From Cylindrospermum sp. FACHB-282 (GTDB lineage Bacteria; Cyanobacteriota; Cyanobacteriia; Cyanobacteriales; Nostocaceae): DNA of 64,000 bases. This document shows, piece by piece, positions 32,586 through 42,154 of this stretch. The translations under genes were made by a program, and so were the position numbers. The notes beneath the pieces are model-generated. The model was given only the letters and a program-made list of their open reading frames with translations. It had not been told where the DNA came from and did not search any database. Each line of letters begins with the position of its first letter. Position 1 is the first letter of the stretch. Where the stretch lies: contig NZ_JACJRJ010000031.1 of NCBI RefSeq assembly GCF_014697195.1, positions 1 to 64,000 on the forward strand, given 5' to 3'.

Positions 32586-35243
32586 CTAGGAAAAAGAAAG
32601 TGGACATGGATGTGCAGCGTTGACTTGGAGAATTTCTGTAGCTTGTTGGGCAGAAAGCGGTCGATAGAACAAGAACCCTTGGACATCGTCGCAGTGAATT
32701 GATCTTAAGAACTCCAATTCCTCTGGCTTTTCTACACCTTCAGCAGTCAGGCGCAAACCCAAGCTTCGCCCTAAGGTAACTATAGCCTGGATAATATGAG
32801 CTACCTTGGAATTCGTTGTCAATTCTCGGATGAAAGAACTATCAATCTTTAGACTGTGGAGCGGTAACACCTGGAGGCGGGAAAGGGAAGAATGACCTGT
32901 ACCAAAGTCATCGATGGAGAGGTATACCCCCATTTGCTCCAAATCATTGAGCACAGTTTTAGTGAAATCGATATCCTCAATAGCGATCGTTTCCGTAATC
33001 TCCAACTCTAAAAAGTGCGCTTCTAGTCCCGTCTCTACTAAAATATTGGCTACCATCTCTACCAGTTTAGGTTGGCAGAACTGCTTGAGAGAAAGATTGA
33101 CAGCGATAGTTAGGGGAGGCAATCCCGCTGCTTGCCAGGCTTTATTCTGACTACAGGCCTTCTGTAATACCCATTCGCCAATAGAGACAATTAATCCACT
33201 TTCCTCAGCAAGAGGAATGAAGACATTAGGGGCGACTATCCCCATTTCAGGGTGATGCCAGCGCAACAAAGCCTCCATACCAGTTATTTTCCCTGTAGTG
33301 ATGTTGACCCGAGGCTGGTAGTAAACCACTAATTCTTCCCGTTCTAGGGCATGGCGCAGGCTCCTCTCTAAACTCAGGAGTTCGGGAGTCTTAGCGTTTA
33401 GGGACAAGCTATAGAATTGGTAGTTATTCCTGCCCTCATCTTTGGCATAATACAAAGCAGCATCCGCGTGCTGGATCAGAGTTTCGGCATCAGGACTGTT
33501 GTCATCAAGCAGCGCAATCCCAAGGCTGGCACTTACATAAAGTTCGTGTCCCTGAAGATGAAAAGCATTTTCTAAGGCTTGTAAGATTCTCTGAGCTGCT
33601 TGGGCTACCTCTTCTCTCTGAGTAATTCCGGCCATGAGGATGGTGAATTCATCACCTCCCCAACGGGCAACGGTGTCCCCAGGTCGGAGAGCATCTTTCA
33701 GTCTTTGAGCTACACTTTGTAAAAATTTGTCTCCCAGTGTGTGCCCCAAGGTATCGTTAATGATCTTGAAGCGATCTAGATCAAGGAACATAACAGCTAA
33801 ACTTTCCTGATTCTGCGCCGCGTTGGGCAGGGCTAGAGCCAGTATTTCATTAAATAGCAAGCGATTGGGCAATCCAGTGAGCAGGTCATGAAGGGCCTGA
33901 TAGCGAATCTTTTCCTCTACCTGCTGACGTTGGCGAGCGCCACTGATACTGGCGGCCATCGTTAAGAGGGTAGATTCTTCGTGTCTTGACCAATAACGCT
34001 CTGAGTTACAGTCTGCCAAGCCAAGGTAACCCCAAAATTGTTCCTCTAAGCGGAGAGGCACCAGCAGGAGAGATTTAATGCCGTATCTGGTCAGAAGTTC
34101 TTGTTCGGTGGGCGGAAATTCTTGGGTGAGTCCACTAATAGACTGGCCCCTAGAGAGGGCAGTATACCAGCGTTCTAGTCCACAAGTTTGATAAGACTGA
34201 TTCTGCCAGTGGCAGTAAGAGGTTTCAACACCAGTGTGCGTCCATTCAAACCGTAGGCTTACCGCCATTTGTCCCGTAACTAAATGGGGATGGTTCTGGA
34301 AGAGATAAACGTGATCTACCCCAGCTGCTTCCCCTAGGGCTGCCAGCGCTTTGTTAATGGCTGTCTCGTAGTTCATTTCCGCCAGCAAATAATTGGCGGC
34401 TTCAGCAACTGCTTGTAGCAAGCGATCGCGTTGGCGTAGTTCTGCCTCAGCTTGCTTTTGTCCCGTAATTTCCCTAATAATAAAAGTTCTAATTAAATCA
34501 CTTTCAGGCAGGTAGTGAACGGATTGTTCAAAAATCTCTCCGTTAACTTCTATCTCCCGGACAAAAGAATTTCCCTCTTGGTTCTGCACCGCATTCACAA
34601 GTTCTGCCAGGATAGGGTGCTGCTTGCCCATTTTCCTGAGTTTGGGGAACTTGACAGCCGCGGCTGGATTGAGATATGTAACTGTTCCCTCTAAATCCAT
34701 CTCGATAATTGGATTAGGGATGAGTTCAGGAAAGGATGCAAGGCGAGCCAGGGCGCCCTCACTAGCTCCTTCCAAGTTGGGATCGCGGATAATTAGGGTT
34801 TCAAAAGGATTGGCGGGATTGGCTTGTTCCAACAGAAAGCTAGAAATGTCTTCTACTTGACAAGATTCAGAAAACGCTTGTTCTGATAAGTTGGAAATAG
34901 CATAGTATTTAGCCTGAGCTTGATGATTGCCAAAAGAAATCGTGTCTCCATGCTGGAGGTTATGAGAAAAGCATTTAGTGCCATTAACGATTAAGCCATT
35001 AGTACTTCTTTTGCCCTTGAAGTTGCCATCAATAATCCGGAAACCATATTGATCGGTATCTGGAATAGTTACCCGCAATAAAATCGCATGTTGCCTCGAT
35101 ACAGAACGGGAATGCAGAACAATAGCGTTTCTAGTATCCCGCCCAAGAGAGTAAGTCGTCTCTAGCAGGGGGATAGTTCTTTGCCCGTGCAGGTCTTGAA
35201 GGACGAATAGGTGGCGGATTTTTCCCCGCTCATTTCCCAGCAT
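32586..35243 (-). CDS. FHA-PAS-GAF-GGDEF-EAL cyclic-di-GMP protein
   Basis: The 885-aa protein combines an N-terminal FHA domain (about 20-105, with SRSVSRQHA), a PAS domain (about 165-265), a GAF domain (about 280-435), a GGDEF domain with intact RWGGDEF at 529-533, and an EAL domain with EAL at 657-659 and later DDFGTGHSS. Canonical motifs in both catalytic domains suggest diguanylate cyclase and phosphodiesterase potential; the net activity cannot be told from sequence. The FHA domain points to input from Ser/Thr kinases, which are abundant in this group. No membrane segment is seen. Confidence 0.93.
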   Translation of the reverse strand: MLGNERGKIRHLFVLQDLHGQRTIPLLETTYSLGRDTRNAIVLHSRSVSRQHAILLRVTIPDTDQYGFRIIDGNFKGKRSTNGLIVNGTKCFSHNLQHGDTISFGNHQAQAKYYAISNLSEQAFSESCQVEDISSFLLEQANPANPFETLIIRDPNLEGASEGALARLASFPELIPNPIIEMDLEGTVTYLNPAAAVKFPKLRKMGKQHPILAELVNAVQNQEGNSFVREIEVNGEIFEQSVHYLPESDLIRTFIIREITGQKQAEAELRQRDRLLQAVAEAANYLLAEMNYETAINKALAALGEAAGVDHVYLFQNHPHLVTGQMAVSLRFEWTHTGVETSYCHWQNQSYQTCGLERWYTALSRGQSISGLTQEFPPTEQELLTRYGIKSLLLVPLRLEEQFWGYLGLADCNSERYWSRHEESTLLTMAASISGARQRQQVEEKIRYQALHDLLTGLPNRLLFNEILALALPNAAQNQESLAVMFLDLDRFKIINDTLGHTLGDKFLQSVAQRLKDALRPGDTVARWGGDEFTILMAGITQREEVAQAAQRILQALENAFHLQGHELYVSASLGIALLDDNSPDAETLIQHADAALYYAKDEGRNNYQFYSLSLNAKTPELLSLERSLRHALEREELVVYYQPRVNITTGKITGMEALLRWHHPEMGIVAPNVFIPLAEESGLIVSIGEWVLQKACSQNKAWQAAGLPPLTIAVNLSLKQFCQPKLVEMVANILVETGLEAHFLELEITETIAIEDIDFTKTVLNDLEQMGVYLSIDDFGTGHSSLSRLQVLPLHSLKIDSSFIRELTTNSKVAHIIQAIVTLGRSLGLRLTAEGVEKPEELEFLRSIHCDDVQGFLFYRPLSAQQATEILQVNAAHPCPLSFS

Positions 35244-36833
35244 GGCTCTTCCTCAAATTCTCATGTCTTTGGGTCTTCTCTGCAAGAATAATGCTCTAAA
35301 TAAGTCTTGACTTTCAGCCCCCAGTTCTGGGAAAACTGCTCAATCAACTTTTTTGCCATCTGTGCAGCTTATCGCCTGGCCATTCTCCTAGGAATTAACC
35401 CTCTGGAATGAAATGCCCATTTATCCAGCCAGGTTTCCTTGGGGAGTCCTGGCAATTTTTCCAACTCAAGAGCAATATACTTTAGTTTATTCTTGCCCAA
35501 GTACCCAGAATAAAATTAATTACCTAAGATAACCTATGGTAAATTTGCGGATTTTTTGATTTCAATGATAAAAAATCATTATAATGGCAAAGTACCTACG
35601 GGTAAGATAATTAAGGTACTAAACCTCCAAAAAAATATTGTACATACTTAAATAAGCATCAATATCAGTTAAATAAAAACTATGATTATTTGAACGCTAT
35701 TATTATATCGTGGTGGAAAATAGTTATAAATAAACAAACGTAACTTTTTCCAGGGGATTGCTGTTTAGGGGTGTGAAGCAATAGAGGCTATTTTCAGGGT
35801 ATTTTCAAGAAACTTAAACAATATCTACCGTATAACTGTCAGAGTTGATTAACCATTAATGCAAGGGTAGCGAATTTACATTTCTTAAATTTCTTAACTT
35901 TATTCACTGAAACAGTAACGCCCTTTAACTAATTGGTATTGATTGATATAGAGAGTTTACTTAAGCCTAGAATCATTGCCAATTACCACAAGTGAAATCA
36001 TCTTTAATTTCCTTCACCTGCTTAAAAGTAAAGTTTAGTTGCAAAAGACATCCCTTCACATTCCATAGTGATAATTTATTAGTAGAAGCTAAAAAACTTC
36101 CCTGGCAGATCCAACAGCCAAAGTCCAAAAGTTAAGTTAAGAGGTAAAGACGCTGTTTCAACATCTGTCTCGTCAACTAACAATAACACCCAACTCCAAA
36201 ACTGATATCTCCTCAAAGTGGTAATCAAGAGGGGGCTATGCGGCTGATTGCTTAGTATACTGCGATTGTTAAGCGTTCAATCAGTGCAACCCTGCATAAA
36301 ATCACAAAAGAGAGGAAATCACTCAGTTAGTCCGAGATTGGGTGTTGTTGTTTTAGAAAGATCAGTGATGTTTTGAGATATGAGCTTTGACTTTTCTGAT
36401 TGCTCGGATCTGACTCAAGACGGTTTTTTTACCTGAAGGGGGCAAGTGATTTTTATGTTTCGTTCAGTTCAAGCTGACTGCTGATTGTATCGTTGACCTA
36501 AAAAGAGGATTGGTGGTTGCGTGTCAAATACCGTTTCTATCACATCCGTAAAATAGTTATTAACTAGGGGAACATACCAGGAAATCACTCTTGGCGAACC
36601 CAATTTATATATCTTAATTCTTTAATTTACTCAAAAGTTTAAAATTGCAATTAAATTGGCTTACTATCGGCCCTACCACAGTAAATATAATCCTGAAATA
36701 TAATCCTGTTGAAGAGCTTTTTAATGGCTTGAACAGTGTGGGAGTGGTAGCTTACTCGACAGTGTTAATAATGTACTACAGTTGGTCTCAAACCTAACTT
36801 TTACAGCATATTTCATCTGAGTGAGCTACACAA

Positions 36834-36855
36834 GGGTGGGCTTTTCGGCCCACCC
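36834..36855. terminator. GC-rich hairpin
   Basis: GGGTGGGC (36834-36841) and GCCCACCC (36848-36855) form a perfect 8-bp stem with a 6-nt loop. No T-run follows on either strand; it may end transcription or be a dispersed repeat. Confidence 0.45.
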
Positions 36856-36979
36856 CACAAGATTTATAATATTAAGATGTGTACTTTATTTACTTGTGAA
36901 GTGCTGTAAGGGTAAAAATTCTGTGGTTACTTTGGTTGATTAGGTTTACTGTACTGGGGTTAAACTCACCAAAGAATCA

Positions 36980-37060
36980 ATGACGGCAGTTGAAAAACAA
37001 ATTCAAGGTTTACCAAACTTGAAGAAATGGTTTGTTGAAATTTTTGGCGGTTCTATTTGA
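36980..37060 (+). CDS. Possible 26-aa peptide
   Basis: ATG at 36980 opens 26 codons, MTAVEKQIQGLPNLKKWFVE ending IFGGSI. It is amphipathic and could be a genuine peptide or the front of a lost gene. No strong ribosome-binding site precedes it. Low confidence. Confidence 0.2.
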   Translation: MTAVEKQIQGLPNLKKWFVEIFGGSI

Positions 37061-37150
37061 TTTCTAGATCATTATTTTCTTGTAATACTCATATTGAATA
37101 ATCAATTCTATCTTGTTCGATGATGCCATTAGGATGCCTGTACACGAAGG

Positions 37151-37708
37151 CTAGAGCAATATGGCTCGTGTTTCATCCCCTAGGACGTTAACCGAGGGGC
37201 TTTCACACAAACCTTGATTCTTTGTAAGGAGCCTAGCTTTTTCAGTCCATGGGTCATTGCATAACCCAACTGCTGGCAAATTTAATTCAAATGGATGGGG
37301 TGGTGACTGTAGCAACAGGGGTGAACCTTTCTCATGAGCTTCTACTAAGTTAACTATCCAAGGAAGAAAGTCTAAGATTTCTCTTGGCAATACAGTTAGC
37401 TCGAAGTCCCACAACAGATTAAGACCTCGACATACTTGCCCCTTTTTGACCATCATGACTTGAAGAGCGCTCTTATTAATAGCCAGACGAAGAATAAAAG
37501 GGCGCAATGGGATAAATTCGTCAGGTGCTATGTAAGCGTATATGTTTACATAGTTTAATCGCCGCCGATTATCCATCCAAGATGCAATAGGGGAATTACT
37601 ACTATAGGATGTACCGCTTATGTTCACTGGCATACTCATAGCAGCAGCAAAGAGAGAGTAGAACTCACTTCTTAGTTCGCTAACAATGTGTTTGGCTTCT
37701 GGGGTCAC
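37151..37708 (-). CDS. Hypothetical protein, 185 aa
   Basis: A soluble protein of mixed composition. Residues 40-130 (YVNIYAYIAPDEFIPLRPF, VCRGLNLLWDFELTVLPRE) look like an ordered domain; the C-terminal 40 residues are less structured. There is no signal peptide, membrane helix or recognised catalytic motif, and I do not know the family. It lies upstream of the gene-free 1.9-kb stretch and downstream of rpsU on the same strand, with a terminator-like hairpin between. I compared it by memory with heterocyst proteins such as HetP and saw no resemblance. Confidence 0.6.
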   Translation of the reverse strand: MTPEAKHIVSELRSEFYSLFAAAMSMPVNISGTSYSSNSPIASWMDNRRRLNYVNIYAYIAPDEFIPLRPFILRLAINKSALQVMMVKKGQVCRGLNLLWDFELTVLPREILDFLPWIVNLVEAHEKGSPLLLQSPPHPFELNLPAVGLCNDPWTEKARLLTKNQGLCESPSVNVLGDETRAILL

Positions 37709-37724
37709 AGTTGCTACACCTGTT

Positions 37725-37757
37725 TAAAAAACAATCCCCTGCCTTTATCAAAGACAG
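37725..37757 (-). terminator. Terminator-like hairpin after rpsU
   Basis: On the minus strand CTGTCTTT and AAAGGCAG (37739-37757) form a hairpin with one G-U pair, followed a few bases later by TTTTTT (37726-37731). It lies just after the rpsU stop. Confidence 0.5.
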
Positions 37758-37763
37758 TTAACC

Positions 37764-37952
37764 TTAATTTCGGAACCGTCTCTTACTTTGCTTGTGCTTG
37801 GCAACTGCTTTGCGCTTGCGTTTTTCCAGAGGAGTTTCAAAGTGACGGTTCTTTCTCATATCTGGAAAAATCCCAGCCTTGGATACTTGTCGCTTAAACC
37901 GACGTAAGGCTGATTCAATTCCTTCATTTTCGCCGACGATTATTTGGGTCAT
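37764..37952 (-). CDS. rpsU: 30S ribosomal protein S21 (bS21)
   Basis: The 62-aa product, starting [20 protein letters not shown] and ending in a strongly basic [17 protein letters not shown] tail, is bS21. It sits at the 16S anti-Shine-Dalgarno region of the small subunit. It follows the RNA-binding protein gene rbp on the same strand with a hairpin terminator between them, an arrangement described for cold-regulated rbpA1-rpsU in Anabaena. Confidence 0.96.
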   Translation of the reverse strand: MTQIIVGENEGIESALRRFKRQVSKAGIFPDMRKNRHFETPLEKRKRKAVAKHKQSKRRFRN

Positions 37953-38021
37953 TCTCTCTCCTGCTAAATTGACTTAATTAGTAGCTATTTAGTTGTAAGC
38001 AATGCAGTCAAGCAAATCGCT

Positions 38022-38046
38022 AAAAAAGGCAGACTCTTTGTCTGCC
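38022..38046 (-). terminator. Terminator between rbp and rpsU
   Basis: GGCAGAC (38028-38034) pairs with GTCTGCC (38040-38046); on the minus strand the stem is followed by TTTTTT (38022-38027). It sits between rbp and rpsU, so rpsU expression depends on read-through or its own promoter. Confidence 0.85.
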
Positions 38047-38082
38047 CTTAAGACCTTAGAGTTAAATTCTTGGTTTTAAACC

Positions 38083-38391
38083 TTAGTAGCGTCGAGAGTA
38101 TCCACCACCATCACCTCCGCGTCTACCACCGCCGCCGCCGCCGCCGTCTGTCTTCGGTTTAGCTTTGTTAACTTTTAAGCTACGGCCCATCCATTCAGCG
38201 TTATCAAGGGCAGCAATTGCTGCTTCTTCTTCCGCGTCTGAGTCCATTTCTACAAAGCCAAAACCTCTAACGCGTCCTGTTTCGCGGTCGATAGGTAGTT
38301 GGACTTTCTTAACAGTCCCATATTCTGAAAAGACCTGCTTAAGGTCTTCTTCTCTAACTTCATAGGATAAGTTACCGACGTAAATTGACAT
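38083..38391 (-). CDS. rbp: RRM-type RNA-binding protein with Gly-rich tail
   Basis: The 102-aa protein is one RRM domain: RNP2 SIYVGNLSY at residues 2-10 and RNP1 RGFGFVEM at about 43-50. A short Gly/Arg-rich tail (from about 82, GGGGGGGRRGGDGGGYSRRY) follows. Cyanobacterial Rbp proteins of this type are cold-induced and bind RNA, like glycine-rich plant proteins. A leader of 200 nt or more upstream and the rpsU gene downstream match the rbpA1-rpsU arrangement. Confidence 0.95.
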   Translation of the reverse strand: MSIYVGNLSYEVREEDLKQVFSEYGTVKKVQLPIDRETGRVRGFGFVEMDSDAEEEAAIAALDNAEWMGRSLKVNKAKPKTDGGGGGGGRRGGDGGGYSRRY

Positions 38392-38756
38392 AAAAAAAAT
38401 CTCCAGAAACCGAGAGTGTAGAGATTTAGATCCGGAGATGTCTGTAATACGAGTGTAAATAGCAACAAACCGTACAGCCGAATTTAATCATCTCTCGATA
38501 TATTAACACAAATCGAGAGGTTGTATTGCTAAGAAGCGTTATCGCGCTTTAAAAGTCTTGGTGTTTTAGATTGAGATTACTCGGTTAAATATAGTAGTAT
38601 ATTCTTAGCTCAATGTAACTTTTGCTACTTAAAAAACGTATTAATGGGAAAAAATTGTTGACTTTTCCTATAATTGTGACTAGATATTACTTGTATATCT
38701 TACATATTATGAATTTGTCAGTGAACTGGTATTACAGATGAATTTTGGATTGAGCT
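38392..38756 (-). promoter_or_regulatory. AT-rich leader and promoter region of rbp
   Basis: About 365 bp between recA's terminator and rbp without a gene. Long AT-rich leaders control cold induction of rbp genes in Anabaena. AAATATAGTAGTATATT-like AT stretches at about 38585-38605 could hold the promoter. No exact element is claimed. Confidence 0.4.
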
Positions 38757-38816
38757 AAAAAATCCCCGGACTTTTTGGGGGAATGTGAGAAGTGATGCTC
38801 ACCCAGTCCGGGGATT
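38757..38816 (-). terminator. Terminator of recA
   Basis: AATCCCCGGACT (38761-38772) pairs perfectly with AGTCCGGGGATT (38805-38816), a 12-bp stem with a 32-nt loop. On the minus strand it is followed by TTTTTT and lies 14 bp after the recA stop. Confidence 0.85.
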
Positions 38817-38829
38817 CGTCAACCTATTG

Positions 38830-39906
38830 TTATTCTTCTTCTAACTCAGCTTCTTCTTCATCTTCGTCTTCGTTGACCTTGGTGATGGAGTTAGCAGACA
38901 CAACCGCCCCCTTGTCTAGCTTTTCACGCACTAGCTGCTTAATTTGTTCGGCAAATTCTGGCTTTTCTTCGAGGTATTTGATGGCGTTGTCTCTGCCTTG
39001 GGAGATATTATCGCCGTTGTAACTGTACCAAGCGCCTTTGCGGACTAGGACGCCAGTTTCTTCTCCCAGGTCAACAATACAACCTAGAGTGGAAACTCCT
39101 TTACCAAAAATAATGTCAAATTCGGCGATTCTGAAAGGCGGCGCTACTTTATTTTTTGCTACCTTCACTTTGACGCGGTTACCAAATTCATCTGTACCTT
39201 TTTTCAAGGTTTGAATCCGGCGAATGTCTAAGCGCACGGAGGCGTAAAATTTCAAGGCGTTACCGCCAGTTGTGGTTTCTGGGCTACCGTAGGTAACGCC
39301 GATTTTTTGCCGCAATTGGTTGATAAAAATTACTGTGCAGCCAGATTTACCAATGTTGCCAGTGATTTTACGTAAAGCTTGGCTCATCAACCGGGCTTGG
39401 AGACCAACGTGAATATCACCCATATCGCCTTCGATTTCGGCGCGGGGAACTAGTGCTGCTACTGAGTCAATGACTACAATGTCAACTGCGGCGGAGCGAA
39501 CGAGTTGATCGACTATTTCTAAAGCCGATTCACCAGTATCAGGTTGGGAAACTAGCAAGTTGTCAATGTCTACACCTAAGGCGGCAGCGTAAGTAGGATC
39601 AAGGGCGTGTTCAGCATCAACAAAGGCTGCTATACCGCCTTCTTTTTGCACTTCGGCGATCGCATGGAGAGCTACTGTTGTCTTACCAGAACTTTCCGGG
39701 CCATAAATCTCAATCACCCGTCCTTTGGGTAAACCGCCACCCAATGCTAAATCCAAGGTGAGCGCTCCGCTGGAAATTGTCTCTACCCGCATCCGGGTAG
39801 CATCTCCTAGACGCATGATTGCTCCTTTACCGAAGCTGCGCTCAATCTGGTTGAGTACCATAGTCAGGGCTTTTTGCTTGCCAGTAGTCTCGGTGTTGAT
39901 AGCCAT
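38830..39906 (-). CDS. recA: Recombinase RecA
   Basis: RecA forms filaments on single-stranded DNA, drives strand exchange and triggers LexA cleavage. The 358-aa protein has the Walker A motif GPESSGKT at residues 69-76, the Walker B-like [15 protein letters not shown], and the DNA-binding loops with [20 protein letters not shown]. The C-terminus is strongly acidic ([13 protein letters not shown]), as in other RecA proteins. A LexA-like box lies 51-64 bp upstream. Confidence 0.98.
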   Translation of the reverse strand: MAINTETTGKQKALTMVLNQIERSFGKGAIMRLGDATRMRVETISSGALTLDLALGGGLPKGRVIEIYGPESSGKTTVALHAIAEVQKEGGIAAFVDAEHALDPTYAAALGVDIDNLLVSQPDTGESALEIVDQLVRSAAVDIVVIDSVAALVPRAEIEGDMGDIHVGLQARLMSQALRKITGNIGKSGCTVIFINQLRQKIGVTYGSPETTTGGNALKFYASVRLDIRRIQTLKKGTDEFGNRVKVKVAKNKVAPPFRIAEFDIIFGKGVSTLGCIVDLGEETGVLVRKGAWYSYNGDNISQGRDNAIKYLEEKPEFAEQIKQLVREKLDKGAVVSANSITKVNEDEDEEEAELEEE

Positions 39907-39956
39907 TAGTGCCTCTAAATATAGGATTTAAGGATTTTTAGGTTGGGAGTTTGAGT

Positions 39957-39970
39957 AGAACAGATATACT
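39957..39970 (-). promoter_or_regulatory. LexA box of recA
   Basis: On the minus strand AGTATATCTGTTCT matches the cyanobacterial LexA consensus RGTACNNNDGTWCB with one mismatch (T for C at position 5). It lies 50 bp upstream of the recA start codon, where SOS control is expected. Confidence 0.7.
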
Positions 39971-40162
39971 ATTTTAGCTGGAAAATGTTGTAATAGGACT
40001 TTTCCTACAAGGATGTTTGACAAGATCCTAACGCGATCGCTCCCTGATTAGGGTAATAAAACTCGACGATTTTGCAAAGGGGTGATTTTTTTAACCTACA
40101 AATCAATCCTGGGTCTCAGTGCGCTGGGATTGACTGCTTCCATAGGGAGATGAGCTGAAGGT

Positions 40163-42154
40163 TCATTGAGGATTACTATATTTATCGAGCCATGATTGAA
40201 TAGCAGACTTAAATTTTGCTTGTTCAGTCTCATTCATGGCAACCGGATCGAAGCGATCGCGATAATGAAGCTCAATCAGCGAAGTCAAATCGTCAACCTG
40301 TGATGGGGATAATTCCTCTTTTAGCCTCTGAATCCAGTTCTTTAAAGACTCTGAAGGGTTACGTATAAATCCTAACTCGTTTAAAGCCTTCTCAATCGAA
40401 TAAAATTCAGAATTCTTTCTAGTTGGGTCAAAGTTGTTACTTTGTTTCAGCAATATCTGTTTCGTCGATACACGGCGCACCCCTTTTTGGGGAACCAACC
40501 TCCGCATCAGAATCAAGATAAACGGCAGCATCAGCCACCAACCATACTTAAGTAAATTGCTACCTCTAACATTTCCTAACCAGCTTGAAAGTCTGAAACC
40601 CAGAAACGACCATAAATCAGAGATGAATGACCATTTAGAAGCAGTTGCATCCTCAATACCTGTCCAATCAGCAGGTGTAGTGTCAAAGGCTTGCCATCTG
40701 TTATCTAAATATACCATTGTCCAAGCATGGGCGTGACGACTGCGGACAATATATTGCTTTTCTAAATTGCTAAATTCATGCACCGAATATCCCACAGCAT
40801 AACGGGTGGGGATGCCTACCGCACGCAAAATAAGTGTAGTTGCAGTGGCAAAATATTCACAGTGTCCAGAGCGATTTTGTAGTAAAAATGTTGATAAAGC
40901 TGTTGAAGAATTGTCTTTACCTGCAAGCTTGAGGGAATAACGAAAATTATTTTGAAAAAAGCTATTTACACGCTTTAATATTTCTTGAGGTGATTTGTTT
41001 TGAATATCAAGGTTACTGATAGTTTGATTTATTGCTATTTGTTCTTTTGGGGGGATTTGCAAATCATCTTCTGTAGGTGCGCTATCAACAGAAAGATTAT
41101 TATTAAACTTGAGTTGGTAAACGATATCGTTAACTTTTCCATCTACTTTTACCGTACCATATTTACTCTTTTCCATTTGACTAACTTGTAATTCATCAAT
41201 TTGGAATGTGCCATCTACCAACCTTAATAAACCTTTGCCGCGATTAAGCGTAGCAGAAACGGTGAGTATCGAACTATTTGCTGGTTGATCTCCTAAAGTC
41301 CAAGTCTTACCATTGCTTTGTGGTTGAACAGGAATAAACTGAGGTTTTGATGCTACCCAAAAAGAAGATTTGTATTTATTATAAGTTGCTTCTCTTAGCA
41401 GAAGAGGAGAGCTTTTTTGATTTTCAGCATTTACCCTAAATATAATATCATTTGACTGCTTTAAAGTGCCAAGTTCTCCCATACTTGTTTGTTTCTTGAA
41501 AGCATCTATCTCTTGTCCGACACCATTGCTTAACCAGGCTACAACACTTTCTTCTAACTTCACTTGAAGTTGAGCCACCCCAATCTGTCCGATGAATCCA
41601 ATTATTCCAGCAAGCAGGATTAGACATAACCAAACAGTAGGCGGAAATCTTTTAGACCGCAGAAACCAAAAAGCAACCGATGAAAGTAAAAACATCCCAA
41701 TATAAAAAGAAATGTCCTGAGTATTGGCATTTCCAGCAGAAAAAATACAAAGAGCGAAATATGGATAAGTTAAATTAATAGTAAATTTGGTTGATTTCTC
41801 TTTTGTAGTTACATTTTTAATCTTTAAAAAAAGTGTACGAATGTCAATAGTTTCCTTTACAGAATATACCTGAACAGCTATAAGAGGGAAAAATACAAAT
41901 GGCAGTAGTTCTAAAAAAGAATATATTAAATAAAGTGAGCGTTGAGTAATGAGAAGATAAACTAATAAAGAGATCAGAAGCATCAAACACAGATTAGCAA
42001 GGCGCCGGAAATCATCACTAGAGAAATCCCACCGCGAATTAATGAAGCGCGAGCCTTCCAGAATTACAGCCATTAGTAGGGCAAAAATCCAGAATCCCGA
42101 CTGAAAACCCCAAAACATTAAAGCAGCACCAAGGAGAAAAGGAGGTGTTTTCAT
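40163..42154 (-). CDS. Transglutaminase-like membrane protein (DUF3488 + transglutaminase core)
   Basis: The 663-aa protein has about six N-terminal transmembrane helices (to about 200), an extracytoplasmic domain, and a transglutaminase-like core with the catalytic triad C432 (RSGHCEYFATA), a His in RSRHAHAWTMVYL and an Asp in WQAFDTTPADW. A further helix lies near 545 and a soluble tail follows. Its ATGA overlap with the DUF58 gene shows translational coupling. With MoxR and DUF58 partners it forms a well-known three-gene module whose biochemical role is not settled; protease-like activity is a common suggestion. Confidence 0.93.
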   Translation of the reverse strand: MKTPPFLLGAALMFWGFQSGFWIFALLMAVILEGSRFINSRWDFSSDDFRRLANLCLMLLISLLVYLLITQRSLYLIYSFLELLPFVFFPLIAVQVYSVKETIDIRTLFLKIKNVTTKEKSTKFTINLTYPYFALCIFSAGNANTQDISFYIGMFLLSSVAFWFLRSKRFPPTVWLCLILLAGIIGFIGQIGVAQLQVKLEESVVAWLSNGVGQEIDAFKKQTSMGELGTLKQSNDIIFRVNAENQKSSPLLLREATYNKYKSSFWVASKPQFIPVQPQSNGKTWTLGDQPANSSILTVSATLNRGKGLLRLVDGTFQIDELQVSQMEKSKYGTVKVDGKVNDIVYQLKFNNNLSVDSAPTEDDLQIPPKEQIAINQTISNLDIQNKSPQEILKRVNSFFQNNFRYSLKLAGKDNSSTALSTFLLQNRSGHCEYFATATTLILRAVGIPTRYAVGYSVHEFSNLEKQYIVRSRHAHAWTMVYLDNRWQAFDTTPADWTGIEDATASKWSFISDLWSFLGFRLSSWLGNVRGSNLLKYGWWLMLPFILILMRRLVPQKGVRRVSTKQILLKQSNNFDPTRKNSEFYSIEKALNELGFIRNPSESLKNWIQRLKEELSPSQVDDLTSLIELHYRDRFDPVAMNETEQAKFKSAIQSWLDKYSNPQ

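Larger units (their letters stand above)
35244..37150. other. 1.9-kb region without a convincing gene
   Basis: Long AT-rich stretch between the GGDEF-EAL gene and the unknown gene at 37151. No frame above about 40 codons looks coding. It contains a perfect hairpin (36834-36855) and a 26-codon ORF (36980-37060). The right part is 3' of the 37151 gene; the left part must contain the promoter of the GGDEF-EAL gene. No tRNA or known small RNA was recognised. Confidence 0.5.

Noticed and set aside
35413-35532. 39-codon ORF in the 1.9-kb region
   Set aside because: No ribosome-binding site and composition close to random.
37151-37708. Heterocyst regulator HetP
   Set aside because: The sequence does not show the features I recall for HetP; only size is similar.
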